A stretch of DNA of 64,000 nucleotides from Pseudobacteroides sp. (GCF_036567765.1 NZ_DATCTU010000007.1:62001-126000), one strand, 5' to 3'. Positions 49,913 to 58,860 are shown, counted from the first letter of the stretch. Numbers and translations are program-made. Notes: generated by a model from the sequence alone, not told the origin.

Positions 49913-51085
49913 ATGGCTATTACAAAATATGCCCACACCTTAAATATTGATGTGGGTATTTCTACTGTTGGGAAAATACTTGAATTCGGTAAGGACTTTC
50001 TGGACTGGCTTTATACCAATATGCCGGGTGGAGAATCCATGACCAAAAATACCCAAACTCCTAATGTGGATTTGGCAAGCAGAGCATGGAATGCGGTTAC
50101 AGGCACAGCGCAGACTGGCGGTTCAGCAAACACAATAAAACTTGCCACGGGAGCTTCTGCAACAACCGGGTTCTATGTGGGTCAGCAGATAACGCTTACA
50201 GCAGGACCCGGTGCAGGAGACGTGAGAAATATTACGTCTTATGACGGAACAACAAAGATTGCAACTGTGGACACAAACTTCAGTGCAACACCGACTTCCT
50301 CCACCACATATTCCATCAAGGAAACTTGGGTGCCTGATTGGTTGAAGGCTGCTTATGCAGACTCCAATAACTATAGATATGTAACAGGAGCAATCACCTT
50401 CACCCATGCAGGAAGCCAGTCGGATTGGGTTATATGCACAACCTATGATGGCTCTACCACAAAGTACGGAGCGGTGATTATAGGAATAAGGAATAATTCT
50501 TCAAGCGGGCAGGTGGTCTACGGTGAAATCACAAGATACCAGCCGGACACTGTTGATAATGTTTATTTAAATCACAATGAAACCCTGACACTGCTGATTG
50601 CCGACAAGGCAGGAGCATACAAGGTGTTTGCAAAGGATGCAAACCCGTCTGCAACTTCTGGAAACGTTTATTACTTTGGGGTTATGAAGTTGGACTCCCC
50701 TGTTGAAACCACCGATACAAATGCTTGGTTTATGTTTGGACAGAATGATGCCACCAAAACAAGATTTACAAGGCAGTTTAACGGAGAGGCTTTAGGTCAG
50801 ATTTGTGAAATAACCTGCGACACTCTGATTCCCGAGAGTACCAATTTTACAAAGAACTTTTACAATCAGAAGATTCCACTGGCAAGGGTATGGGCGGGTG
50901 TTGCCGACCTTGGTATGAGGGGGTATACCACAAATCTTGTCATTGTTCCCCAGTCCTTCACCATCAGCAATCAGACCTACACCATAAATGGAGACAGCTA
51001 TTACGGACTTGGTACTTTTGACAATCATATTCAGCTTCCGGGCGGAGGTGCCAATGTCGGTCAGCGTGTTCTATTAAAAGCATAA
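49913..51085 (+). CDS. Putative tail/structural protein, strand-rich
   Basis: The protein is 390 residues from ATG 49913 (AAGGAGGATTTTGAAT). It has an N-terminal helix (FGKDFLDWLYTNMPGGE) and then a module TIKLATGASATTGFYVGQQITLTAGPGAGDVRNI (core GQQITLTAGPGAGD) known from phage and secreted proteins. Long beta-rich regions full of Thr, Asn and Gly follow. It lies between the fiber and lysis genes and is probably part of the tail tip or a second fiber. No enzyme motif is seen. Confidence 0.65.
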   Translation: MAITKYAHTLNIDVGISTVGKILEFGKDFLDWLYTNMPGGESMTKNTQTPNVDLASRAWNAVTGTAQTGGSANTIKLATGASATTGFYVGQQITLTAGPGAGDVRNITSYDGTTKIATVDTNFSATPTSSTTYSIKETWVPDWLKAAYADSNNYRYVTGAITFTHAGSQSDWVICTTYDGSTTKYGAVIIGIRNNSSSGQVVYGEITRYQPDTVDNVYLNHNETLTLLIADKAGAYKVFAKDANPSATSGNVYYFGVMKLDSPVETTDTNAWFMFGQNDATKTRFTRQFNGEALGQICEITCDTLIPESTNFTKNFYNQKIPLARVWAGVADLGMRGYTTNLVIVPQSFTISNQTYTINGDSYYGLGTFDNHIQLPGGGANVGQRVLLKA

Positions 51086-51098
51086 GGAGTGGATTGCA

Positions 51099-51386
51099 AT
51101 GGCTTATGATGTGACTCAGAGTAAAACCGCTCTTGAAGCAGGAACTATTGAGGTACCGATTTGGATTTTACTGAACACAATAGCGGTTCAATGGGATGAG
51201 AACAATTTTTCCTATAGGGACTGGCTGAAGCAGTATGTTGACGGCATATCAGAAGATTGGACTTTCGGTGACCAGTATGCACCTATGATGCCGCAAGTCG
51301 GCTCGGGTGGTGGTGACACAACCGGTGCTTACAATAACGGATTTAACAATGGTTTTGTTATTGGATTGAGATTGAAACGGAGGTGA
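51099..51386 (+). CDS. Small tail-region protein, 95 aa
   Basis: It starts with ATG 14 bases after the previous stop, with AAGGAGTGG before it. The sequence has WILLNTIAVQWDENNFSYRDWL, then a Gly-rich tail with GSGGGDTTGAYNNGFNNGF. No membrane segment or catalytic motif is evident. Its stop overlaps the next gene's ribosome site. It may be an adaptor at the end of the structural operon. The family is not recognised. Confidence 0.6.
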   Translation: MAYDVTQSKTALEAGTIEVPIWILLNTIAVQWDENNFSYRDWLKQYVDGISEDWTFGDQYAPMMPQVGSGGGDTTGAYNNGFNNGFVIGLRLKRR

Positions 51387-51391
51387 TGGTA

Positions 51392-51673
51392 GTGGAACAG
51401 CAGCACAGATGTATTCAGGATGAACGCATCCGAAACCTTGAGACAGGACAGGCTGAGATGCGTGTGTATGTAAGGGATATCAGAGAGGATATTCAGGAAA
51501 TCAAGACTTCTTTAAAAGAAAACAGGCCACCTCCGAATATCGGAGGAAACGGAAATAACAATGAGTCCTCAAAGGTATGGCAGCCGATTATGATTGAACT
51601 CATCAAGCTGATAGGTCTTTGTATTACTATACTTGGCGCAATTGTCGGAGCAATTAAAATTCTAGGGAAGTGA
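51392..51673 (+). CDS. XhlA-like holin accessory protein
   Basis: GTG 51392 fits best to the site CGGAGGTGATG; GTG 51383 and ATG 51386 lie inside it. The 93-residue protein has a soluble coiled-coil start (RIRNLETGQAEMRVYVRDIREDIQEIKTSL, core RNLETGQAEMRVYVRDI), a Pro/Gly/Asn linker and a C-terminal membrane helix (LIGLCITILGAIVGAIKILG). This is the layout of XhlA/BhlA proteins that help phage lysis. The amidase and a holin follow. Confidence 0.78.
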   Translation: MEQQHRCIQDERIRNLETGQAEMRVYVRDIREDIQEIKTSLKENRPPPNIGGNGNNNESSKVWQPIMIELIKLIGLCITILGAIVGAIKILGK

Positions 51674-51683
51674 GGTTTTTATT

Positions 51684-52370
51684 TTGGGAAAGAGTGTTTA
51701 TTTAAGTCCCTCCATGCAGGAGCATAATGAGGGTGTGGCAGGTTACGGAACAGAGGAAGTCAGAATGAATCAGGTGGCTGATGTTGTAGAGCGGGTTTTA
51801 ACAAGGCATGGAATTAATGTTTATAGGAATAAACCTGATTGGACTCTTCAGAAGGTGGCACAGGACAGCAACAACAAGAAACCGAACCTCCACTTTGCGA
51901 TTCATAGTAATGCCGGTGGTGGGTGTGGCGGAGAAATTTATGCCTACGCTCCAGGCGGTGAAGGTGAAAAAGCAGCAAGAGCAATCTACTCAGAACTTGA
52001 ACCTATAACACCCACTGCAGACAGAGGTGTGAAGTTCTGGCCAGAGTTATATGAACTGAGGAAAACCACTGCGCCTGCGGTGCTTGTAGAAATTGCATTT
52101 CATGATAATGAAGATGATGCTAAATGGATCATAGCTAACATTGAAAAAATAGGCACTGCTCTTGCAAAGGGAGTTCTCAAGTATTTTGGCATTGAGTTTG
52201 TTTCTGAAACCTACGAACTGGAACAGGCGGTAAAGGTTCTGAAGGAAAAAGGAATTATATCAGACCCCGACTATTGGATTGGAAATGCAGTGCCGGGGAG
52301 AATTGTTAGAGGTGACTTTGCCGCTACTCTGATCAAGAGGGCGGCATTAGTTTTGAAGGGAGGAAATTAA
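51684..52370 (+). CDS. Endolysin: N-acetylmuramoyl-L-alanine amidase
   Basis: The 228-residue protein starts at TTG. The amidase_3 domain begins VYLSPSMQEHNEGVAGYGTEE (zinc ligand Glu in TEEVRMN), then LHFAIHSNAGGG (His) and APAVLVEIAFHDN (catalytic Glu). The usual first-strand DxGHGG is replaced by LSPSMQEHN, a variant I associate with clostridial phage endolysins. The C-terminal 50 residues (EQAVKVLKEKGIISDPDYW) form a small extra domain, perhaps for wall binding. It cuts the peptide from the glycan strand at lysis. Confidence 0.9.
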   Translation: MGKSVYLSPSMQEHNEGVAGYGTEEVRMNQVADVVERVLTRHGINVYRNKPDWTLQKVAQDSNNKKPNLHFAIHSNAGGGCGGEIYAYAPGGEGEKAARAIYSELEPITPTADRGVKFWPELYELRKTTAPAVLVEIAFHDNEDDAKWIIANIEKIGTALAKGVLKYFGIEFVSETYELEQAVKVLKEKGIISDPDYWIGNAVPGRIVRGDFAATLIKRAALVLKGGN

Positions 52371-52371
52371 G

Positions 52372-52572
52372 GTGAATATACAATCAAGATGGAGAAGCAA
52401 GGCAGCCTGGGCATCGGTGGCAGCACTGGTGCTTTTTGTTTTGAAAACCTATGGACTGCTTGATGGAATCGGCTTGTCGGAGGACAGCTTCAAGGAACTG
52501 ACGGCTCTGATTTTTGCCGTGGCGCTTGCCTTTGGAGTGTTTAACAATCCAACGAGCAAGGACAGTTTTTAA
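52372..52572 (+). CDS. Holin, phi LC3-type
   Basis: The 66-residue protein starts at GTG one base after the endolysin stop. It has two hydrophobic helices (AAWASVAALVLFVLKTYGL and LTALIFAVALAFGVFNN) around a short loop with SEDSFKE, and a short polar end. The pattern WRSKAAWASV and GVFNNPTSKDSF matches phi LC3-family holins. It forms the membrane hole that releases the endolysin. Confidence 0.9.
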   Translation: MNIQSRWRSKAAWASVAALVLFVLKTYGLLDGIGLSEDSFKELTALIFAVALAFGVFNNPTSKDSF

Positions 52573-52635
52573 GGTAATAGCCGCAAGCTTTGATGGATAA
52601 ATAAGAAATTAAAAATTTAATATCAAAATTATTGA

Positions 52636-52673
52636 CCCACGGTTGTGATATTTCACTTCCGTGGGTGTTTTTT
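52636..52673 (+). terminator. Terminator of the late (structural/lysis) transcript
   Basis: CCCACGG (52636-52642) pairs with CCGTGGG (52659-52665) and is followed by TGTTTTTTT. It lies just after the holin gene. Confidence 0.85.
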
Positions 52674-52680
52674 TATGTTT

Positions 52681-52791
52681 TTTGAAGAGAGGGTTAAAAA
52701 AGACACTGATTTTTTTGACTGTGACTTGAGGAGTGAAATTTAAGTCCTCAAATTAATACCTTGTCAAAGCCAAGGTGCAGGAGGCACAGTC
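52681..52791 (+). promoter_or_regulatory. Leader module 3: U-tract, GACTG, three-helix leader
   Basis: GGGTTAAAAAAG and a seven-T tract (52711-52716 region) lead into GACTGTG (52717-52723), which pairs with CACAGTC (52785-52791) ending directly at the ATG. Inside, TTGAGGA (52726-52732) pairs with TCCTCAA (52745-52751), and ACCTTG (52758-52763) pairs with CAAGGT (52771-52776). AGGAGG (52779-52784) is enclosed by the closing helix. Folding would control access to the start of the recombinase operon. Confidence 0.7.
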
Positions 52792-53205
52792 ATGAATGAT
52801 ATTCAAAAAGAGCAGATTAAGAGACTCCGTTTGGATGGAATGGGATACATAAAGGTGGCACAGACATTAGGGTTGTCTGAAAATACCGTGAAGTCATATT
52901 GCAGGAGAAATAATATTCCTCGTAATGAGGTAGGCGGCGTTGCTCCTCAAGATAATATTTGTTTGCATTGTGGAAATCCAATAGTCCAAAAGGAAGGGAC
53001 AAAAAAACGAAAATTCTGTACAGATGATTGTAGGCAAACTTGGTGGAACAGCCATCTTGATAAGGTAACTAAAAAAGCTGTTTACACATTAACCTGTTCT
53101 TATTGTGGCAAAGACTTTGAAAGCTATGGAAATAAAAACAGGCGTTATTGTTGCCATGATTGTTACATCACTGACCGCTTCGGGAAGGTTGGTGATGGTA
53201 AGTGA
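52792..53205 (+). CDS. HTH plus zinc-finger protein leading the recombinase operon
   Basis: The 137-residue protein has an N-terminal sigma-4-like/resolvase-type helix-turn-helix (IKRLRLDGMGYIKVAQTLGLSENTVKSYCRRN, core VAQTLGLSENTVKSYC). Two zinc-finger-like segments follow (CLHCGNPI...CTDDCRQTW and CSYCGKDF...CCHDCY), eight cysteines in CxxC pairs. It is likely a DNA-binding helper or regulator of the serine recombinases behind it. It overlaps the next small gene by four bases. Confidence 0.75.
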   Translation: MNDIQKEQIKRLRLDGMGYIKVAQTLGLSENTVKSYCRRNNIPRNEVGGVAPQDNICLHCGNPIVQKEGTKKRKFCTDDCRQTWWNSHLDKVTKKAVYTLTCSYCGKDFESYGNKNRRYCCHDCYITDRFGKVGDGK

Positions 53206-53396
53206 CAAATTCTCAATTGCAAAACGAAATCAAATATCAAACCAGTATTTCACCTTTCCGAAATATGCTTGAAGCGGGAAAAATCTCATCTGAGGACTAT
53301 GCTGTGATTGATACAATTCTAAGGGGAAAATATCGACCAATATTTGTAGGATATATATCGCCAAATAGCGTTGATAATACTACAAATCAGAGTTAA
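53202..53396 (+). CDS. Small SHOCT-like protein
   Basis: The 64-residue protein starts at GTG in the previous gene's stop. A SHOCT-like helix pair is visible (SPFRNMLEAGKISSEDYAVIDTILRGKY, core MLEAGKISSEDYAVIDTIL). Such small proteins are regularly found next to clustered serine recombinases in clostridial elements. It could be a multimerising or excision factor, but no function is proven. Confidence 0.65.
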   Translation: MTNSQLQNEIKYQTSISPFRNMLEAGKISSEDYAVIDTILRGKYRPIFVGYISPNSVDNTTNQS

Positions 53397-53423
53397 TATG
53401 TGACACTACAAGGAGGTATCCAT

Positions 53424-54713
53424 ATGCGAAAAAACATCAAAGATATTACTCCTGTTATGCCACTTTCAACACAAAAAAAGAAGGTTGCTGCCTATGCCCG
53501 TGTGTCAAATGGGAAAGACGCTATGCTCCATTCCCTTGCAGCACAGGTTGATTATTACAAAACCTATATACGGCAAAACCTTGAATGGGAGTTTGCTGGG
53601 GTATACGCAGATGAGGCTATTACAGGAACAAAGGACAGGCGAGCAGGATTTAAGGAAATGCTCGAACATTGTAAAAATGGTTTGATTGATATGATTATTA
53701 CAAAATCCATTTCACGGTTTGCTCGCAATACGGTGGTTATGCTGAAAACGGTGAGAGAATTAAAGGATATAGGGGTTGATGTATTTTTCGAAGAACAAAA
53801 TATTCATTCAATTAGTGGTGATGGTGAGTTGATGCTTACTATTATGGCATCGTTTGCTCAAGAGGAAAGCCTGTCAGTTTCAGAAAACTGTAAATGGAGA
53901 ATTCAGAATGATTTTAGAAAAGGGATTCCAAACACATTAAGGGTTTATGGCTATGACCATATAAATAGAAATCTCGTAGTTAACCAAACTGAAGCACAAA
54001 TAGTTCGTATGATTTATTCCGACTTCTTAAATGGAATGGGCAAAAATGCGATTATGCGTAAGCTTATATCCCTTGGAGTACCAACCAAGAATGGAGGAAC
54101 CTGGTCTGAAAGTACAATTAAATCAATTTTATCAAATGAGAAATATACAGGAAATATGCTTTTACAAAAGACATATTCACAAAACCATCTCACAAAAACT
54201 AAAAAAATAAATGATGGCCGCCTTCCTATGTATCATGTAGCAAAAACCCACGAAGCAATTATTGAACAAGACATTTATGATGCAGTTCAAGAAGAAATTG
54301 CTTGCCGTAGAAACATAAAATCTGATAAAGCAAGTAAATTTACAGAATTCACTGGGGTTATTCACTGTAATAAATGCGGTGCTAATTATCGCAGGAAAAC
54401 AACAAAGTCAGGAATTGTTTGGTGCTGTTCGACCTATAGCACCAAAGGGAAAAAGTATTGTGCTTCCAAGCAAATACCAGAAACCATATTAAAAGAATTG
54501 TCAGCAGAAGTCCTTGGATTGACTGAATATGATAAAGAGGTTTTTGCTGCAAAAATTGAACACATTAAAGTGCCAGAAAACAGCACAGTAATATTTGTGT
54601 TTAACGATGGCAGTGAGGTTCTTCGCACTTGGGAAAACCCTTCAAGGGCAGAAAGTTGGACAGCAGAAATGCGGGAAACTGCCAAGCGAAATGCAATTAG
54701 GAGGTCAAAATGA
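53424..54713 (+). CDS. Large serine recombinase 1
   Basis: The protein is 429 residues from ATG 53424 (AAGGAGGTATCC). The resolvase catalytic domain has VAAYARVSNG (catalytic Ser), ITKSISRFARNTVVML and ESLSVSENCKWRI. The recombinase domain then has SDFLNGMGKNAIMRKLISLG, and a zinc ribbon follows (CNKCGANYRRK...CCSTYSTKGKKYCAS). The long coiled coil of integrases is missing. Its stop overlaps the next start in ATGA fashion. Confidence 0.93.
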   Translation: MRKNIKDITPVMPLSTQKKKVAAYARVSNGKDAMLHSLAAQVDYYKTYIRQNLEWEFAGVYADEAITGTKDRRAGFKEMLEHCKNGLIDMIITKSISRFARNTVVMLKTVRELKDIGVDVFFEEQNIHSISGDGELMLTIMASFAQEESLSVSENCKWRIQNDFRKGIPNTLRVYGYDHINRNLVVNQTEAQIVRMIYSDFLNGMGKNAIMRKLISLGVPTKNGGTWSESTIKSILSNEKYTGNMLLQKTYSQNHLTKTKKINDGRLPMYHVAKTHEAIIEQDIYDAVQEEIACRRNIKSDKASKFTEFTGVIHCNKCGANYRRKTTKSGIVWCCSTYSTKGKKYCASKQIPETILKELSAEVLGLTEYDKEVFAAKIEHIKVPENSTVIFVFNDGSEVLRTWENPSRAESWTAEMRETAKRNAIRRSK

Positions 54714-56335
54714 GTATGGTAAGAGAAGTAACAATTATTCCTGCGAACAAGCCGCGGTTTTCGGCACAGAACCAAGGAGTGACTAGAAAACGTAATGTTG
54801 CCGCCTATGCCCGAGTGTCCACCGATAAAGAAGAACAACAGACAAGCTATGAGGCACAGGTTGATCATTACACTAAGCACATAAAGTCTAACCCCGAATG
54901 GAACTTTGCAGGCATCTACTCTGATGAGGGTATAAGTGCCACCAACACCAAAAAGCGTGAAGGCTTTAAGAGAATGATAGCGGATGCCCTTGATGGCAAA
55001 ATTGACCTTATTCTAACAAAATCGGTTAGCCGTTTTGCCAGAAACACCGTTGACACCCTTACAACAGTGCGGAAACTCAAAGAGAAAGGTGTGGAGGTTT
55101 TCTTCGAGAAGGAGAACATTTATACCCTTGATTCTAAGGGGGAATTGCTTATTACAATCATGTCCTCACTTGCGCAAGAGGAAAGCAGGTCCATGAGTGA
55201 AAATATCCAGTGGGGTCGTAGAAAGTCTTTTGCAGATGGAAAAGTCAGCCTTCCATATTCAAAATTCTTAGGTTATGAGAAGGGTGCAGATGGCTTACCG
55301 CAAATAGTTGAGAGTGAAGCGGTGATAGTCCGCAGGATATACAATGAATTTTTAGAGGGCAAAACAGCCAATGATATTGCAAAACGCCTTACTGAAGAAT
55401 GCGTACCCACTCCGGGTGGCTGTCAAAATTGGCAGCCACATACTGTTCAGAGCATACTAACCAATGAAAAATATAAAGGTGATGCCATATTGCAGAAAAC
55501 CTTCACTGTTGATTTTCTCAACAAGAAAAAGAAAATCAATGAGGGTGAAGTACCTCAATATTATATTGAGAACAGCCATCCTGCAATTGTTGAGCCTTGT
55601 GTCTTTGAAATGGTCAAAGAGGAATTTGCCCGCAGGGCTGAGGGCGGTAAAATGATAAGTTGTAGTATACTGTCGGGACGTATTGTTTGTGGAGATTGTG
55701 GAGGGTTTTATGGAAGGAAGGTATGGCATGCTGGGAGTGAATATGCAAAAACAGTTTGGCATTGCAACAATAAATTTCAAAAACGTAAGTATTGCTCTAC
55801 ACCAACCCTGAAGGAGGAAGCAATCAAGAAAGCTTTTGTTGCAGCCTTTAACCATATCATTGATAACAAGGCAGAGATTTTTGAAAACTACGAACTATGC
55901 CTTGATGCCATAACCGATGACAGTACCTTCCGTAGTGAGATTAAGGAAATTGACAAGCAGTGTTCCGAGATAGAAACTCTTATTGAGAAGCTGATAGCAG
56001 CCAATGCAAGAACCCAGCTTGAGCAGGATGAGTATAATAAAAGTTATAACAACTATGTTGCAAGATATGATAAGCTACAAAAACGCAGAGCGGAACTTGG
56101 TTCTGAAATAGCCAAGTGCGCCGCCAAGAGGGTTACCGTCTCTGCTTTCCTTTCGGAACTGAAAAAGCACAACACACCGCTTGCTGATTTTGATGACCGT
56201 ATTTGGCAGGCCACTCTTAACCATATGAAAATCTTAAATGATGGTAAGGCGGTCTTTGTTTTCAGAGATGGAACAGAACTAACTTGGTCGGTGGATTGTG
56301 AGGTGCGTAAATATGTCAAGAAAAATAGTACATAA
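54710..56335 (+). CDS. Large serine recombinase 2, complete with coiled coil
   Basis: The 541-residue protein shows all parts of a large serine integrase. It has the catalytic VAAYARVSTDKEEQQ, LTKSVSRFARNTVDTL, SSLAQEESRSMSEN, a recombinase domain (EFLEGKTANDIAKRLTE), a zinc ribbon (CGDCGGFYGRKVW...CNNKFQKRKYC) and a coiled-coil region about 405-480 (EIETLIEKLIAANARTQLEQ). It is the best candidate for the phage integrase. The fragment at 58917 is its nearest relative in the window. Confidence 0.93.
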   Translation: MSMVREVTIIPANKPRFSAQNQGVTRKRNVAAYARVSTDKEEQQTSYEAQVDHYTKHIKSNPEWNFAGIYSDEGISATNTKKREGFKRMIADALDGKIDLILTKSVSRFARNTVDTLTTVRKLKEKGVEVFFEKENIYTLDSKGELLITIMSSLAQEESRSMSENIQWGRRKSFADGKVSLPYSKFLGYEKGADGLPQIVESEAVIVRRIYNEFLEGKTANDIAKRLTEECVPTPGGCQNWQPHTVQSILTNEKYKGDAILQKTFTVDFLNKKKKINEGEVPQYYIENSHPAIVEPCVFEMVKEEFARRAEGGKMISCSILSGRIVCGDCGGFYGRKVWHAGSEYAKTVWHCNNKFQKRKYCSTPTLKEEAIKKAFVAAFNHIIDNKAEIFENYELCLDAITDDSTFRSEIKEIDKQCSEIETLIEKLIAANARTQLEQDEYNKSYNNYVARYDKLQKRRAELGSEIAKCAAKRVTVSAFLSELKKHNTPLADFDDRIWQATLNHMKILNDGKAVFVFRDGTELTWSVDCEVRKYVKKNST

Positions 56336-57257
56336 TATCACACCTCCGCAAGCAACCGCATTACCTCAAAGGCTTAGAGTTTGTGCCTATGTGCGGGTTT
56401 CCACAGGTCATGAAAAACAGCTGCTGTCACTTGAAAATCAGACGAGCTACTATAAACGGGTTATCACGGCTAATCCAGAATACCAATTTTGCGGTATCTA
56501 TTCCGATTCTGGCATAAGTGGAGCAAAAGAGAACCGACCGGGGTTCACTGCGATGCTTGAAGCTGCAAGAAATGGTGAGGTGGATTTAGTTCTAACCAAG
56601 TCAATCTCACGCTTTGCACGAAATACTGTACTACTACTTAAAACAGTGCGTGAAATCAAAGCATTAGGCGTTGGCATTATTTTTGAAGACCAAAAAATCA
56701 ATACTCTATCTTCGGACGGTGAGTTAATGCTTACCGTCCTTGCTTCGATTGCCGAGGAAGAAAGAAAAGCTGTCAGCAGCAATGTGAAGTGGTCAATTCG
56801 GAAATGTTTTGAGCGTGGTAACCCAATGATAAACACAGACCGTTTGCTTGGTTATGACAAAGACAAAAACGGCAGACTTATAATTAATAAAGAACAGGCA
56901 GAGGTTGTAAGGTTGATTTTCAAGCGGTATTTAGAGGGTGTTTCAGGCTATCGGCTTGCAATAGAACTCAATAAAGCAGAAGTTTCTACCTATAATAATA
57001 AGCAGTGGTCATCTCATCGTATCTTACGAATTATTTCTAATGAAAAATATATGGGTGCCTGCCTGATGCAGAAGTCTTTTGTAAACGAAAACGGCAAACA
57101 GGTCATGAACTACGGTCAGTGCGATAAGTTCTATATAGAAAATCATCATCCGCCAATAATTGATAAAGGGCAGTGGCTCATGGCACAGGAGATACGGAAT
57201 AGTCGCAGGAAGATATACTTCCCTGAGAAGGGCGGTGCGCGATGTCGAGAAAAATAA
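56313..57257 (+). CDS. Serine recombinase 3, short form without zinc ribbon
   Basis: The protein is 314 residues from ATG 56313 (GAGGTGCG), inside the previous gene's end. The catalytic domain (VCAYVRVSTGHEKQ, LTKSISRFARNTVLLL, IAEEERKAVSSNVKW) and recombinase domain (KRYLEGVSGYRLAIELN) are intact. The protein ends after WLMAQEIRNSRRK with a basic tail. The zinc ribbon and coiled coil that contact att DNA are absent. No frameshifted remainder follows, because the next gene begins within it. It may be a subunit that works with another recombinase. Confidence 0.88.
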   Translation: MSRKIVHNITPPQATALPQRLRVCAYVRVSTGHEKQLLSLENQTSYYKRVITANPEYQFCGIYSDSGISGAKENRPGFTAMLEAARNGEVDLVLTKSISRFARNTVLLLKTVREIKALGVGIIFEDQKINTLSSDGELMLTVLASIAEEERKAVSSNVKWSIRKCFERGNPMINTDRLLGYDKDKNGRLIINKEQAEVVRLIFKRYLEGVSGYRLAIELNKAEVSTYNNKQWSSHRILRIISNEKYMGACLMQKSFVNENGKQVMNYGQCDKFYIENHHPPIIDKGQWLMAQEIRNSRRKIYFPEKGGARCREK

Positions 57258-58759
57258 TTACATTATATCCAACATCGGCTATTGCTATTGATGATAATAC
57301 TAAAGAATCCATTAAGGCACGGGTAGCTGCTTATTGTCGTGTTTCCAGTGCCAGTGATGAACAGCTGCATAGCGTCAAGGCGCAGGTTGACTATTACAAG
57401 GAGTTCATCACATCAAATCCAGACTATGAGTTTATAGGTATCTATGCTGACGAAGGTATCAGCGGTACTCTCACCCTTAAGCGTGATGCTTTTAACCGAA
57501 TGATTGAGGATTGCAGAAATGGACTCATTGATATGGTAGTGACAAAAAGTGTCTCTCGCTTTGGCAGAAACACTGTTGACACCTTAAAGTATGTTCGTGA
57601 ACTCAAATCCCTCGGAATTGATGTCTATTTTGAAAAGGAAAATATCCATACCCTTGACAGCGAGGGTGAGGTGTTGCTTACACTGATTTCTGCTGTTGCT
57701 CAAAATGAGAGCCTTACCCAGTCGGATAATGTGAAATGGGGAATCCGCCGTAAATACGAGAACGGCTCTATAAAGAGTGTGCCTTGTGGCAAATTTCTCG
57801 GCTATGACAAGATTGACGGACAACTTGTTGTCAATGAGGAGCAGGCCGATGTTATCCGCAGAATTTATAGGGACTTCATTAATGGTTATGGATTTTCTCA
57901 AATTGCAAACAAATTAACAGCTGATGGCATTCCATCCGAGCGTGGCAACACAATATGGAACCTAAGCAGTATTCGGAAAATGCTCACCAATGAAAAATAT
58001 AAAGGGGATACATTATTTCAGAAAACCTATAACGTAGACCATCTAACAAAAAAGCGAGTGAAGAATAATGGTGAGCTTCACAAATATTATATTGAAAACA
58101 GCCATCAACCTATAGTAGATAAGGATATCTGGGAATGTGTCCAACAAGAACTTTTGCGGCAAAAGCAATATTGTCATGACCACCATATTGGTACTTATCA
58201 TAGGAGCAACGAAGAAAACCCGCTGTCGGCAAGAATAATCTGTCCGGTATGCGGGTCTACTTATATGATGTTGAAATCCAAAAGGGTTGGTGAGGAAGGA
58301 CGCAAATTTTGGAGATGCAGTAGCTTTATTGGTGAGAACGGTACTGTTATTGATGGCAGAACATTTACGCCACCACCTATGGCACTCTGGACTAAAAACC
58401 CTGATAGCCGTCATGCAAAGTATCGTGTAAAAAACCGAAAGCTGCCACAGGAGCGGCCAATGCTCTGCACTGATATACAAATTGAAGCAGGGTTGCCGGA
58501 GAAAGTTTTTGTAAAGGCTTGTAATCAGCTAATTTCACACAGGGCAAGATACCTCGCCAGCCTTAACCGAATAGGTAATAAAACTGATGATTTGTTAATG
58601 AAATATAGGGTTAAAGAAATGTCACACTTCATAGAAAACGGGCAAAGATTGGTTGAGTTTGACTACCCTTTATCCTTAAAATTACTCGACCATATTGAAG
58701 TCACACTTGACGGGAAGTTAAGTGTAATCTTTCTAACAGGAATTAAAATTACATTTTAA
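57242..58759 (+). CDS. Large serine recombinase 4
   Basis: The 505-residue protein overlaps recombinase 3 by 16 bases. The catalytic part has VAAYCRVSSASDEQ, VTKSVSRFGRNTVDTL and AQNESLTQSDNVKW. The recombinase domain follows (RDFINGYGFSQIANKLTADG) and a zinc ribbon (CPVCGSTYMML...RCSSFIGENG). The C-terminus (LCTDIQIEAGLPEKVF, FIENGQRLVEFDYP) differs from the other copies, so the att recognition probably differs. It is the last gene before a terminator and the presumed right end of the prophage. Confidence 0.93.
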   Translation: MSRKIITLYPTSAIAIDDNTKESIKARVAAYCRVSSASDEQLHSVKAQVDYYKEFITSNPDYEFIGIYADEGISGTLTLKRDAFNRMIEDCRNGLIDMVVTKSVSRFGRNTVDTLKYVRELKSLGIDVYFEKENIHTLDSEGEVLLTLISAVAQNESLTQSDNVKWGIRRKYENGSIKSVPCGKFLGYDKIDGQLVVNEEQADVIRRIYRDFINGYGFSQIANKLTADGIPSERGNTIWNLSSIRKMLTNEKYKGDTLFQKTYNVDHLTKKRVKNNGELHKYYIENSHQPIVDKDIWECVQQELLRQKQYCHDHHIGTYHRSNEENPLSARIICPVCGSTYMMLKSKRVGEEGRKFWRCSSFIGENGTVIDGRTFTPPPMALWTKNPDSRHAKYRVKNRKLPQERPMLCTDIQIEAGLPEKVFVKACNQLISHRARYLASLNRIGNKTDDLLMKYRVKEMSHFIENGQRLVEFDYPLSLKLLDHIEVTLDGKLSVIFLTGIKITF

Positions 58760-58790
58760 TATGATTCTGTGGCAATAGAAAAACATATTT

Positions 58791-58836
58791 AAACAGCGGT
58801 AATTAGGCAGATAAGTGCTTGAACTCCGCTGTTTTC
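58791..58836 (+). terminator. Terminator of the recombinase operon
   Basis: AAACAGCGG (58791-58799) pairs with CCGCTGTTT (58826-58834), followed by TTC. The loop is long (26 bases). It ends the operon just before the presumed right attachment region. Confidence 0.6.
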
Positions 58837-58860
58837 AGCATTTTGGTGGGGCGTGTGCAT

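Larger units (their letters stand above)
13306..58840. mobile_element. Prophage, HK97-type head, siphovirus-like tail, serine-recombinase integrated
   Basis: A continuous phage gene order is present: sigma-like regulator, replication module, HNH, small and large terminase, portal, ClpP-type protease, major capsid, connectors, tail tube, chaperones, 942-residue tape measure, tail-tip proteins, holin and amidase, then serine recombinases. No contractile sheath or baseplate wedge genes are seen. The right edge should lie between the last recombinase (58759) and the recombinase fragment at 58917. The left edge is uncertain: the island at 2135-13204 may be part of the same element or an older insertion. 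No large gene is visibly broken, so the phage could be functional. Confidence 0.8.

Noticed and set aside
52850..53400. CRISPR array or tRNA genes anywhere in the window
   Set aside because: No regularly spaced direct repeats of 25-40 bases and no cloverleaf other than the tRNA-like part of tmRNA were seen by eye.
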